Origin: Cannabis sativa | Taxonomy: Eukaryota > Streptophyta > Magnoliopsida > Rosales > Cannabaceae | Reading direction: 5' to 3' | Length of the DNA stretch: 64,000 bases | NCBI RefSeq assembly: GCF_029168945.1 | Contig: NC_083605.1 | Coordinates: 22,209,280 to 22,273,279, forward strand | Shown: piece after piece, positions 1-11,811 of the stretch | How the letters are laid out: every line of letters begins with the position of its first letter | Numbering within the stretch: the stretch's first letter is position 1 | The notes under the pieces: generated by a model | Seen by the model: only the letters and a program-made list of their open reading frames with translations | What the model was told of the DNA's origin: nothing | The model's database searches: none | Made by a program: the position numbers and the translations under genes

Positions 1-353
1 AGAATATATACATGCTGATTTATGGGGTCCAGAAAATACAGCTACACATGGGGGGAGTAGCTATTTTCTATCCATTGTGGATGACTACTCTAGGAAAGTA
101 TGGGTTTGTCTTTTGAAAAATAAAAATGATGCCTTTGCTAAATTTCAAGAGTGGAAAATTTCAATAGAAAATTTGACTAACAAAAGAGTTAAGATTCTTA
201 GGACCGATAACGGTCTAGAGTTCTACAACGATTTGTTTAACATGTATTGCAGGAATAATGGCATCCAAAGGCATAGGACTATAAAACTAACCCCACCACA
301 AACCGGAGTAGCTGAGAGGATGAACAAGACTATTTTAAATAAAGCCAAGTGCA
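1..353 (+). pseudogene. Copia element A, integrase fragment (left part)
   Basis: Open reading frame from base 2 with the Copia integrase core: HADLWGP, VDDYSRKVWV, LRTDNGLEF and a degenerate PPQTGVAERMNKT motif. It would catalyse insertion of retrotransposon cDNA. The frame is cut at 353 by the LTR of element B and resumes at 10467 (the codons for KCML continue into TGCTATTC). The 5' part of element A, including gag, protease and 5' LTR, lies outside the window. There is no initiator here; this is an internal slice of a polyprotein. The resumed part has stop codons, so the copy is dead. Confidence 0.93.
349..353. repeat. Target-site duplication of element B, left copy
   Basis: GTGCA immediately before the LTR start TGTTGGG at 354; identical to 10462-10466. 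Five bases is the usual Copia duplication length. Confidence 0.95.
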
Positions 354-2243
354 TGTTGGGTTTTATGCCCTAAATAAAACTCATTTCAATATAATCAGAT
401 TTACTTATTAATATAGATCAAAAATAACATTTAATGTTGCATGGTTCACATGATTTATTTCATGATTATATGTACATAATGTATAAATTCATCTGAAACC
501 CTTTTCACATACTTGATCCTTATTATTGCCGTCAACACATTGGAAAGTAAACATGACTATGTGAATAAAGTTTCCTAGATTTATCAGACATAGGGTTTTA
601 CTGATATGATAATCTACAACAAGAGTTTACTTGTATTTGGAGAAATACTATGTTCTTTCAAGAACATTGGTTAAAGTAAAGCTCAGGTTGGATGCATGGA
701 GTATGCATCGGAAGGGACCGATATTGAACTTTGACTTAGATTTATTAAACTTACCGTAATATCTATTCAAGTCAATATCGCCTAGTTTATCCTAGATCAA
801 ATGATCTTAATCCTGTTATGATTAGGCTCAATCTTGAAAGGCTATTCGTGTTCCTTGAATTGTTAGTTAAGCCTACTTTTAGGTCAGGGTGATACGTACT
901 TTTTGGGAACACGGTAGTGCAATTGAGTGGGAGCGCTAGCATAAACATGGAATCTATAGCTTCTATCTGGCGAATAGTAAGCAAAGGATGATCTCCTTCG
1001 AGCTTGACCAAACGAAAATAAATGGTGGAGATCTCATTTCACATAAGTTGACATATCATTTATACGAGGTCAAGTGTTTTAAGGAATAAATACATTGTAG
1101 GGTGTAACGGTAATTTAATCCCTTTACAGTGTAGATCATTCATATAGAGGATCATTGATCACATTAGGATTATAACAATGGATAACTAATGATGTGTCTA
1201 TATGGTGGAACATATAGAGCATTCTATATACTGAGAGTGCAATTCTAAGTTCTATGCGTGGATTCAACGAAGAATTAATAAGTTAGTGAATTTTAGTGCT
1301 AAATTCTTGATCTACTTATTGGAAGCTCGGTTATATAGACCCATGGTCCCCCCACTAGTTGAGATAATATTGCTTGTAAGACTCATATAATTGGTTTTGA
1401 TTAATCAATTATAATTCTCAAATTAGACTGTCTATTTGTGAATTTTTCACTAAGTAAGGGCGAAATTGTAAAGAAAGAGTTTATAGGGGCATATTTGTTA
1501 ATTATGATACTTTGTATGGTTCAATTAATAAATATGATAAATGAAAATATTATTTAATAATTATTTATAGTTATTAAATAGTTAGAATTGGCATTTAAAT
1601 GGTTGAATTAGGAAATTGGCATTTTTGAGAAAATCAGATACAAAAGGTGTTAAAATTGCAAAATTGCAAAAAGCAAGGCCCAATCCATTAAAGGTATGGC
1701 CGACCACCTATGTAGGTATTTTAAGTTGATTTTTTCATTATTTTAATGCCATATAATTCAAACCTAACCCTAGTGGAATGCTATAAATAGATAGTGAAGG
1801 CTTCAGGAAAAATAAGACTTTTCTTCAGACTTTCTGAATCAGAAAAAACTGAGCCTCCTCTCTCTTCTCTAGCCGCCACCCTCACTCTCTCTTCTTCCTT
1901 GATAATTTCGAAATCCTTAGTGATTAGAGTAGTGCCCACACACATCAAGTGATACCTCAATCATAGTGAGGAAGATCGTGAAGAAAGATCATCAGCAAAG
2001 GAGTTTCAGCATCAAAGATTCAGAGAAAGAGATCCAGGTTCAGATATTGATAATGCTCTGCTACAGAAAGGAATCAAGGGCTAGATATCTGAACGGAAGG
2101 AGTCATATTATTCCGCTGCACCCAATGTAAGGTTTCCTAAACTTTTTATGTGTTTATTTCATCGTTTTAGAAAGTTCATATTTAGGGTGTTAATCAACAT
2201 ACTTGTGAGTAGATCTAAGATCCTGGTAAAATAATTTCCAACA
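354..2243 (+). repeat. 5' LTR of element B
   Basis: 1890 bp, begins TGTTGGGTTTTATGCCC and ends AATTTCCAACA. Near-identical to 8568-10461 and clearly related to the LTRs of elements C and E and to three solo LTRs in the window. It ends one base before the primer-binding site region. Confidence 0.95.
1781..1788 (+). promoter_or_regulatory. TATA box in B 5' LTR
   Basis: CTATAAATAG in the last quarter of the LTR, followed about 70 bp on by a CT-rich stretch (GAGCCTCCTCTCTCTTCTC). It is conserved at the same place in the other LTRs (for example 46761 and 54873), marking the probable U3/R border. Confidence 0.65.
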
Positions 2244-2245
2244 AC

Positions 2246-2257
2246 TGGTATCAGAGC
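2246..2257 (+). other. Primer-binding site of element B
   Basis: TGGTATCAGAGC, complementary to the 3' end of plant initiator methionine tRNA, two bases after the LTR end. This primes minus-strand DNA synthesis in Copia elements. Confidence 0.9.
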
Positions 2258-5200
2258 CATGGTAATTGATTTACTTGCAAGAAATTTGGACTTTAAAACG
2301 ATTGTTTGTATGTTCTTTGGATGGTATCATGTTGTATTGAGTGTTATTTGATGATTGATTGATGTTTGTAAATTTTCGTGAAAACTAATTGTGATTTTGT
2401 TTCTGGAATTATTTTTATTGGATAGTATGGAAAAAATTAAGCAAGTTAGCCTTTTACAGAACTCAATTTCGATTTTATTTGAATTAGTTATGAATTTTTG
2501 AAGATTTGAAAAAATCGGGGCTGTGCTGAAATTTTCCTGCGATGGCGAAAACTGTCCGTACAGTTCACAATTTTTTTGTTTTTCTTCGATTTTTCATGTT
2601 TTTTCATGGAATTAACTTCCGATTTTTGGTATTGTTTTGTATTTATACTATTACTATTCCTAATTCAATTCTAATTATCATTTTGAATTAATTTAATATT
2701 TTTTAAATTTAATTCAAGATATTAGTGTAATTTGAATTTGAATAGAATTAGTATCTATCTTCTTGCTTAAAAATCTATCTTATTTTAAAATTTGATTATA
2801 TCTTATCTTATTTTAAATTTAAAATAAGATATTTATAATCATGTAATTTTTAAATGATATAAGATATTTTGCTAATTTTTAAATTTTGTTATTTTATTTA
2901 TTTAAATTACATTTAAAATTTGAAAAAGATATTTATTTATCTTTTCTAATTTTTTATTTAATTTTTATTTATAAAATAACCTTTAAAATTTAAAAGTAGT
3001 TAGCAAATTTTTTTTGAAATGATATTTAGGTTGGTTGAAACCTAATTTTTCAAAATTGTAGGTTTAATTTTAAATTTAAATATTTAATTAAATTTCGAAT
3101 TTTTTTTTTAATTTTTTTCAATTTTTTTTTTAAATTTTCGAAAAATTATTTTTTAATTAATTAATTATTTCGAAATTAATTATTTAATTTAAAATTAAAT
3201 AAATCCTACATCCAACTATCCAGCTAACCTTGTTGCAGGAGTATGTGTTTTAGCTTATGTGTAAGTTTTCAAAACCTATTATTACTTGATTTCAAATAGC
3301 CATGGTTACTTTTTGCCAGATCTAATGATCTGATGGCACCCTTGGTCAAGTTAATAATTTGTAACAGGTATATTTACAATCTTCTTTCATCTGTGTATGA
3401 CCTAGCAACATGATAGAACCCATCCAAAGTGTGCCTGTGTGAGCCTATGTGTTTAATTTGATTATAGATACATAGAGGTTGTTGTTGCTAAAATAAATTA
3501 TCATAGTTCTTGATAGAATTTATTTAGGCCCATTTAGTTATTGGGCTTATTCAATTAATAACAGTTGTTCTTATTAAGGTTAAATTCCTCTCTTTTGGGC
3601 CTTGTGTGAGAGTTGGGAGCCATAGAAGTGGGTACGACATACTGAACCCAGCACCCCCTCACATGAGCCACCCCAATTGTGAAGGCCCATTTGCCTGATT
3701 TGAACAACTGTACTAGGTTAATTACACTAGTTTAACCTAATAAAATTGATTAGCAATATAAATAATTTCATTTATTTTGAAATTAATTTAAGAAAATTAT
3801 AGTTTAAAGAATTTTTTATTCTAAGCTAAACTATATGTATTTTCTTGTATTTAATTAAATATAGAATTATAACCATCTAGATTCTTTCTGGAACTTAATT
3901 TAAATTTTTCATTAAATATTCTTATTTAAGTTGATATTTAGTTATCTACAACTAACTAACTTAAATCTGAATATCTTTTGAATTTCAAATTTCAAAATTA
4001 AGTTGAAGAATTTTAGGCATTGGTTATTAAGATTCTTTAGATATTTTTTAAGTTAATATCTTTTCGAATATTAACTTAAAATGGAATATTTTCAAATTAA
4101 GTGGTTACAACTTAATTTTTGATATTTAATTAAATTTAAATTTGAAAAATATTTAAGTTCTAGATTTTTTCTAATACAACTTAAATTAGATATTTTTTCA
4201 AATTTTGTGGAAAAGATACTTAGTCAAATAAGATATTTTCTAGATAGTTATTTTTAGACTACTTATTATTTCTAATATTAAATAGGAAAATATTATACAT
4301 TGTGAAATTAAGTATTTATGTAATTAATTTTGGTACAATTTATTTTAAGTATATTTTTCCTAGTATTAAACTAGAAATTAATAATTAAGCCTTCTCTACA
4401 CTTAATTATTTATTTCTTGAATTTAATACATTTAATTAATTTGAAAATTAAATATCTAAGTTGATTTTTATCATCATACTTAAATATTTCTTTTTCATGA
4501 CATTTAATTAAATAGAAAAATTATTTTTAGTTGAAATTTATTTTTTCAACTAAATTTAAATAATTTTCAAAATATATTTTTTCTTTATTTTATTAATCAA
4601 TTTTCGAAATTGCATTTCTTAAATGCTAGAATTTCAAATTTTATCTTGAAAAATAGATTAAGTTGTAAATTAATTATTTATTTTAATTAATTCTTGGATC
4701 AACTTAAATCAATGATTTTTTCATTTATTGATTAATTTAAAATAAATTGAATTAAAGTACATTATTAAAAATTGAATTAATTAGTCAAAGGAAAATCTAG
4801 ATAGATGATATTTTTGCTTGAAGTATTTTTCTAGTGTATTTAATTAAATAGAAAATTAATATTTAAGTTGATTTTCATCATCATACTTAAATATTTGAAA
4901 TTTTTCTTATATATTTAATTAAATAGGAAAATTATATTTTTTGTTGTAAATTAATTTTATTAATTAATTTTGGGCCAACATTAAATTAGAATAATTTTTC
5001 CAGGATTAATTTTTTATTTTAACATGCATTTTCGAAAATTGTATTCTTAAATACTTTAATTTTTCGAAATGCAATATATATTTATAGAAAATTAAATTTG
5101 AGTTGTAAATTAATTTAAATTAATTTTGTAACAACTTAAATTGAATATTTTTCTAAATATTTATTGGAAATTATTACTAAGATGGAAATAATTCATGTTA

Positions 5201-6440
5201 TTTTCATATCCATCTAAGTAAAATTTATAAATATTAAATTAAAATTTATATTTAGAATTTTTCATTCCAAATTGGAAATTTTAAACAAATATATATTTAA
5301 AATAAATAAATTAAATAAAGAGAATCAAAGAAAATACAACTCACTTTAAATAATGAGCTTGATTATTATTAAGATATTCGATCTCCATTGTTGGTCTTAC
5401 AAAAGTTAAATGTTTTCAATATAACCTCGAGACGCTAGACTTCGTCCCCCTATGGATGGTTATTCGTTGAACGCATTTAACACCGTAAGATTTCATTTGA
5501 CAAGTGTTTTGTGAGTTTTCGTCTCTATTTAGACTCTCCCCTACGGTGACTACTTAGAGATAAACTCATAAAACATGAAACAATGGTGGAAGCTCATAAA
5601 ATGAGAATAACCTTGACTCTCGCCTACCGGGACAACGTTGGATTCTTATTTTGATCGAATAAAAGGTTGCTAGAATGGTTTCTATTTTAGATGAGCTAAC
5701 AACTCTATTCAATAAATGATGCTTTGACTCTCGCCTACCGGGACAACCGTATCGGTTGTTGAAAACCTTGGAAATTATTTAGGATTGTATGTTTTAGTAT
5801 TTTCACTAGTCATTCCTACTTGCTATATGTTTATAATTTCTGAATTGTGTATGAATTTATATTGAACCATGTTATTTTCTGTTATTAAGTTGTAGTTTAA
5901 TTTCGAATCTTCATTGTTGGTCTAACATGTTTGTTTTTCTAATGAGATAAATCCCTAATGGATTTTCACCATTAGACATACATAATAGTGTAAGAACTCG
6001 AAAGATAAATATTGTATATGCAACATCTAGTTGTTCATCAATTGATGACAACTTAGACTAGTATTTTTACAATATGAAACAAGAAGATTACATAAATAAG
6101 ATTACTTTGTCTTTCGCTAATCGAAGCATCGTTGGATTCTTATTTTAAACAAAATTATCCTAATTCCTCTTAGCTTATTCATTTCGAATTAGCTCAATAA
6201 TATATCATTGGATGAATCGTCTATAAATCATTTCATGTCATTATATTTTCTCTTAAGAAATTAAATGACGCATATGATTATAATCCCGAAATTCTATTCC
6301 CAACTGATATAAATCCTCAATCTTAGAAATCTCCTACTTGTATGGGCAAATCTGACTCAGAGTTTGTATTAATAGTGGTGGTCCAAGAAAGAATTACTCA
6401 TTATATTTGGTTGAATTTAAGTCTTTGACTTTAATTTTAG
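2258..6440 (+). other. Long AT-rich non-coding leader of element B
   Basis: More than 4 kb with no credible gene. It holds a conserved block (about 3545-3700: CTCTCACACAAGG-type sequence on the opposite strand, GGGTACGACATACTG on this one) shared with elements C and E. It also holds two copies of GACTCTCGCCTACCGGGACA at about 5615 and 5725, shared in slightly altered form with E at about 49528 and 49640. Between these it is poly-A/T-rich with TTAATTAAAT-type segments that look decayed. Confidence 0.75.
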
Positions 6441-8500
6441 AATCCAAACAGAAATTTTCTTATATTTCTAATTCCAGAATACAATACAGTTACACTTTCT
6501 CAAGTGTTTAATATCCATCTTCTATTAATGGATTAAATCTGTATGGAATATGAGTTAGGTATTCTGTGACCAGGATCCACTTGCAGTATTCTAAGAACTC
6601 TTTGATGTAACTAAACCTATGTCATCAATAGACACTACCATTTTTTTAATCTATGGCATTTGTATCTTGTTCATAGTTGATTTGACAAGATCAATCTCTG
6701 CAAAGAGTTAATATGCCTATATCCACTGAAAGTAGTTCATCTCATTCGCAGATGGATGTACATTCAGGGGTGGATATGAGTTTTTCGTTGTATTCTTAAA
6801 ACGATAACTCTAGATTATACCTTTTAGCAAAGAAATTTGAAATGTTTGAAAAATTTCATTAATTTCTAACAATGGTTAAAACCATTAAGGTAAGTGGTTA
6901 AAGATCTTGCGAACTGATAGGGGTGGAGAAATAGTTAGTAGATATGCAGTTCAAAGATCATTAAATTGATTTTTGAATTATATCCAAACTTACCTCCCCA
7001 GAAATTTTGAGTTGCATGTTAATGATTAGTTACTAGTCGTTGCCTAATTCCTTCTATGGTAATACAATTTCAGAATGATGTAATGGTTGTATACTTAATG
7101 TAAAACATTACTAGATTCATGGATGACCTAATCAAAATCTTAAGAAAAGCTAGAACTGTTAACCATGGTTTGTTAGCTATTCTAAGTTATTAGGGGTGGA
7201 CCATCCCATTGTCAATAGATAAGAAAGTGTTTGTTCAAACAAATACTACTTTTCTAAGAAAATGACTAAGTCTGAAAAACAAGTAGCAAATAAAGGAGAT
7301 ATTTAATTCTTGATTCCAAAAGTGTTCTATCATCTTATATAACAGATGATGATCCCACTGCCTCTGTTGTCTTGTCACAAACGAAGAGATCAATACCATT
7401 TAGTTTTCTTAGACATAATTCACGGTGCCTTATCGTAGTGGGAGAGTTTCTAGGAACTCACCTTCTTATGACTTGGGAGACACTAGTGATTAAAATCCAT
7501 TGTGAGTTTAAACAAGTAATGGATTGTCAAGATAAGAAACTAAGAAGAAAGCCAATAGATCTATGGTTTAATCCATTCACATGGAATAACCTAAAGTTTT
7601 CTATTACAAGGACATAAAAGGAAATTTTAGTTAATAAGTCTATTCTATGGACTTAACAAACTTCCTGTTCCTAGTATTATAGGTTTGAGTTTATCTAAAC
7701 CTATGGCTTGTGGTATACCTGGTAATTACTTACTCTAATGCAAGCAACTTACTTTAGTAAGATGCTGAAGCATTTTCTTTCTAATGGCAATCTATAGAAG
7801 CTTCACAACTTCTTAGGCATAGATTTTATTTATCTAAGGAAAAGTCTCAACTATTCCAGAAAAGATAAAGCCATGAAAGAATTTCTTATATCAACAGTGA
7901 GAGGTCTTAGATATGCTTTTGTATGCCTTAGACCAGACACCTGCTGTTGAGTGGGAGTAATGAGTAGGTATTAGATTAATCCAGGAGAAGAACATTGGAA
8001 GACAATCAAGTAAATCCTAAGATAAAGAAGAGGAACTATATGTTAGTCTATAAGAGTGTGTTTAAAACTCTTAAACTACACCACATCAGATTTCGAAATT
8101 TGCCTATGTGCTAGTAAATATTTCTGATAAGATGGTGGTTACTCTGGGGGTGGAATAGTGATTTTGGAGAAGTGTAAAAACCTATCTGAAGTCTCTAGGT
8201 CTACCAGAGAGGGACAGAATGTTAAGGTTACGGGAAAGGTACTTATTCAGTCTAAGGAAGGTTCTATACATTTTTGGCATCATTCAAAATTGCCTTAAAC
8301 TACTAGTGTTAATTTCCTGATTAACCAAAAGTAGTTGCCAAAGGTATAGAATCCAGTATCCCAAGAGAGTAGACATATAGAGAGGAATTTCACATTATCA
8401 ATGATTTTGTGATTAAGGAAGAGTAATGGTGGAGAAAAGGTTGTGGTTAATTCAACCTTTCAGATCCTATTACGAGGAGTTTACTACTACTACACTTGAT
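6440..8500 (+). pseudogene. Decayed gag-pol remnants of element B
   Basis: No open frame, but blocks align in order to the pol of element E. About 6765-6800 matches the integrase start (AGGGGTGGATATGAGTTTTT). About 6901-6960 matches the integrase core (CTTGCGAACTGATAGGGGTG). About 7190-7260 matches the segment after the integrase, and about 7790 the reverse transcriptase AFLNG segment. About 8040-8160 and 8370-8440 match RNase H. Indels and stops occur throughout. The order and spacing show a whole pol region that has lost coding ability by many small changes rather than one deletion. Confidence 0.8.
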
Positions 8501-8554
8501 TTGTATATCAAGGTGTTGAGATTATTTGAAACGCACTTTTTGTTTTATATTAGT

Positions 8555-8567
8555 GCAAGTGGGAGTT
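8555..8567 (+). other. Polypurine tract of element B
   Basis: GCAAGTGGGAGTT directly before the 3' LTR; the same AAGTGGGAGTT precedes the 3' LTR of element E. It is the primer for plus-strand synthesis. Confidence 0.75.
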
Positions 8568-10461
8568 TGTTGGGTTTTATGCCCTAAATAAAACTCATTT
8601 CAATTTAATCAGATTTACTTATTAATATAGATCAGAAATAACATTTAATGTTGCATGGTTCACATGATTTATTTCATGATTATATGTACATAATGTATAA
8701 ATTCATCTGAAACCCTTTTCACATACTTGATCCTGTTTATTGTGCCGTCAACACATTGGAAAGTAAACATGACTATGTGAATAAAGTTTCCTAGATTTAT
8801 CAGACACAGGGTTTTACTGATATGATAATCTACAACAAGAGTTTACTTGTATTTGGAGAAATACTATGTTCTTTCCAGAACATTGGTTAAAGTAAAGCTC
8901 AGGTTGGATGCATGGAGTATGCATCGGAAGGGATCGATATTGAACTTTGACTTAGATTTATTAAACTTACCGTAATATCTATTCAAGTCAATATCGCCTA
9001 GTTGATCCTAGATCAAATGATCTTAATCCTGTTATGATTAGGCTCAATCTTGAAAGGCTATTCGTGTTCCTTGAATTGTTAGTTAAGCCTACTTTTAGGT
9101 CAGGGTGATACGTACTTTTTGGGAACACGGTAGTGCAATTGAGTGGGAGCGCTAGCATAAACATGGAATCTATAGCTTCTATCTGGCGAATAGTAAGCAA
9201 AGGATGATCTCCTTCGAGCTTGACCAAACGAAAATAAATGGTGGAGATCTCATTTCACATAAGTTGAAATATCATTTATACGGGGTCAAGTGTTTTAAGG
9301 AATAAATACATTGTACGGTGTAACGGTAATTTAATCCCTTTACAGTGTAGATCATTCATATAGAGGATCATTGATCACATTAGGATTATAACAATGGATA
9401 ACTAATGATGTGTCTATATGGTGGAACATATAGAGCATTCTATATACTGAGAGTGCAATTCTAAGTTCTATGCGTGGATTCAACGAAGAATTAATAAGTT
9501 AGTGAATTTTAGTGCTAAATTCTTGATCTACTTATTGGAAGCTCGGTTATATAGACCCATGGTCCCCCCACTAGTTGAGATAATATTGCTTCTAAGACTC
9601 ATATAATTGGTTTTGATTAATCAATTATAATTCTCAAATTAGACTATGTCTATTTGTGAATTTTTCACTAAGTAAGGGCGAAATTGTAAAGAAAGAGTTT
9701 ATAGGGGCATATTTGTTAATTATGATACTTTGTATGGTTCAATTAATAAATATGATAAATGACAATATTATTTAATAATTATTTATAGTTATTAAATAGT
9801 TAGAATTGGCATTTAAATGGTTGAATTAGGAAATTGGCATTTTTGAGAAAAGCAGATACAAAAGGTGTTAAAATTGCAAAATTGCAAAAAGCAAGGCCCA
9901 ATCCATTAAAGGTATGGCCGGCCACCTATGTAGGTATTTTAAGTTGATTTTTTCATTATTTTAATGCCATATAATTCAAACCTAACCCTAGTGGAATGCT
10001 ATAAATAGATAGTGAAGGCTTCAGGAAAAATAAGACTTTTCTTCAGACTTTCTAAATCAGAAAAAACTGAGCCTCCTCTCTCTTCTCTAGCCGCCACCCT
10101 CACTCTCTCTTCTTCCTTGATAATTTCGAAATCCTTAGTGATTAGAGTAGTGCCCACACACATCAAGTGATACCTCAATCATAGTGAGGAAGATCGTGAA
10201 GAAAGATCATCAGCAAAGGAGTTTCAGCATCAAAGATTCAGAGAAAGAGATCCAGGTTCAGATATTGATAATGCTCTGCTACAGAAAGGAATCAAGGGCT
10301 AGATATCTGAACGGAAGGAGTCATATTATTTCGCTGCACCCAATGTAAGGTTTCCTAAACTTTATATGTGTTTATTTCATCGTTTTAGAAAGTTCATATT
10401 TAGGGTGTTAATCAACATACTTGTGAGTAGATCTAAGATCCTGGTAAAATAATTTCCAACA
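8568..10461 (+). repeat. 3' LTR of element B
   Basis: 1894 bp, TGTTGGG...TTCCAACA, about 99% identical by eye to the 5' LTR at 354-2243. Followed directly by the duplication GTGCA. Confidence 0.95.
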
Positions 10462-10466
10462 GTGCA
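10462..10466. repeat. Target-site duplication of element B, right copy
   Basis: GTGCA, identical to 349-353; host sequence of element A resumes right after it. Confidence 0.95.
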
Positions 10467-11737
10467 TGCTATTCTAAGTAGGGTTAGCTATTGGATTTTG
10501 GGGAGAGGCATTACTCACAGCAGCTTATTTGATAAACTGAAGTCCATCAATTGCTGTGGAGTTAAAGACCCCTGAAGAGAGGTGGTCCAGCAAACCACCT
10601 GATTTATCCCACTTAAATGTTTTTGGGTGTGCAGCATATGCACACCAAGGAGATGGAAAGTTAGAGCCTAGAGTTATAAATTGTGTACTTTTGGGATATT
10701 CAGAAGGAACAAAAGGGTACAGACTTTGGGTAAGAGAAAAAGGTTTTAAACCTATCAATAGTAGATATGTAATATTTGATGAAAATATTTTTCCATGCAT
10801 TGCTACTAACCCAAATGTTTTAGGTATTTGCCCTAGTACTAACCATGCATGTAACTCAATCAACTTTGATCTAAGACCTTCTCCAAGTGATGAACAAGGA
10901 GAGAACACTGCTCAGGTGGAACAGGGAAAGAACACTATTCAGGTGGAATAGGGAGAGAACACTGTTCAGGTGGAACAAGGAGAGAATACTGTTCAAGTGG
11001 AACAGGGAGAAATCATTGTTCAGTTGGAACAAGGAAATCTAAAAGAAGGTCAGGCAAAGGAGTTGGAAGACTACCAGTTTACTAGAGACAAAGTTAAAAG
11101 AGCACCTAGACAGAATCCTAATTATAGCTTCAACATTTGGAATGAAGACATTGCCTATGCACTGTTAAGTGTTTTGCAAGGACAGAAGAACAAACTAGAA
11201 AGTTGTGGAGAAGCTATGAAGTGCAAGAATGTTAAGAAGTGAAACTGTGCTATTGATGAAGAGACAGACTCTTTGAGTAAAGAGAAGACTTGGGTTTGTG
11301 TTCCAAAACCCAAGGAAAAGAGTGTTGTGAAACATATGTGGCCCTTTAGACAGAAAGAAAAATGCACTAAGATAAATAAAGAGTTAGAGGATATGAGTCA
11401 AATCCTCAACTCTAATGGGATTGGTTCAAAAATGTATTTCATGTTAAGTACCATACCAGATACAACATATACTATAGTTGTTGTTAGCAAGTATATGGTA
11501 TTGACTGGGAAGATACATTGGTTGATTATAAAATGGATTTTAAGGTACTTAAAGAAGACAACATGTGTTATACTTGCGTTTAGAAAGTCACAAAACCAAA
11601 TGGAAGGGTTTTGTGACGCTATCTATGCAAGGGAGAAAAATAAGGTGACACAACGAGGTGTCACATACATGAAGACCAAGTTGTTAACCCTAGCTAAGTT
11701 CAAACTGAACTTGGTAGGGATAAACATATGGAGCTGA
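10467..11737 (+). pseudogene. Copia element A, end of integrase to RNase H remnants
   Basis: Continues the integrase cut at 353: a frame with stops (ML F* then VGLAIGFWGEALLTAAYLIN*), then TPEERWSSKPPDLSHLNVFGCAAYAH and LLGYSEGTKGYRLW, the usual Copia integrase C-terminal region. A repeat-containing linker follows (10892-11036), with an in-frame TAG near 10949. Next comes a short reverse-transcriptase start (KTWVCVPKPKEKSVV) and, after an apparent large deletion near 11430-11500, a piece like HW..KWILRYLK and GFCDA from the RT/RNase H region. The segment LAKFKLNLVGI just before 11735 resembles the end of a Copia polyprotein. Most of the RT is missing; the copy is dead. Confidence 0.85.
10892..11036 (+). 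repeat. 27-bp coding tandem repeat in element A pol linker
   Basis: Five full units and a partial sixth at exact 27-bp spacing (starts 10892, 10919, 10946, 10973, 11000, 11027), encoding VEQGENTVQ-like nonapeptides between integrase and reverse transcriptase. The third unit carries a TAG in place of CAG/CAA. Confidence 0.9.
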
Positions 11738-11811
11738 CCCTAGTAGGGTCATTCAAGCCCTCATAGCATCATCAACTATCCTTGGGTAAATAAGAGAATC
11801 TTGGTGGAATT

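Larger units (their letters stand above)
354..10461 (+). mobile_element. Full-length non-autonomous Copia retrotransposon B, nested in A
   Basis: Two direct LTRs (354-2243 and 8568-10461) bounded by TG...CA and a perfect 5-bp duplication GTGCA. An initiator-Met-type primer site follows the 5' LTR and a purine tract precedes the 3' LTR. The 6.3-kb interior has no long ORF, only decayed pol homology that lines up with element E (45320-55311). The LTRs differ by about 18 substitutions and a few indels by eye (about 1%), so the insertion is recent relative to the decay of its interior. Family assignment (Angela/BARE-like Copia) rests on the LTR start and pol similarity and is inference. Confidence 0.95.

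Noticed and set aside
787..1011. Short antisense ORF (MVKLEGDHPLLTIR-like) repeated in nearly every LTR copy (also 8988, 40323, 45773, 53885)
   Set aside because: It starts at TTG, not ATG, and recurs only because the LTRs are homologous at the DNA level; some copies end early by frameshift.
7372..7617. 81-codon ORF inside element B
   Set aside because: It falls within decayed pol homologous to element E and does not match any pol frame.
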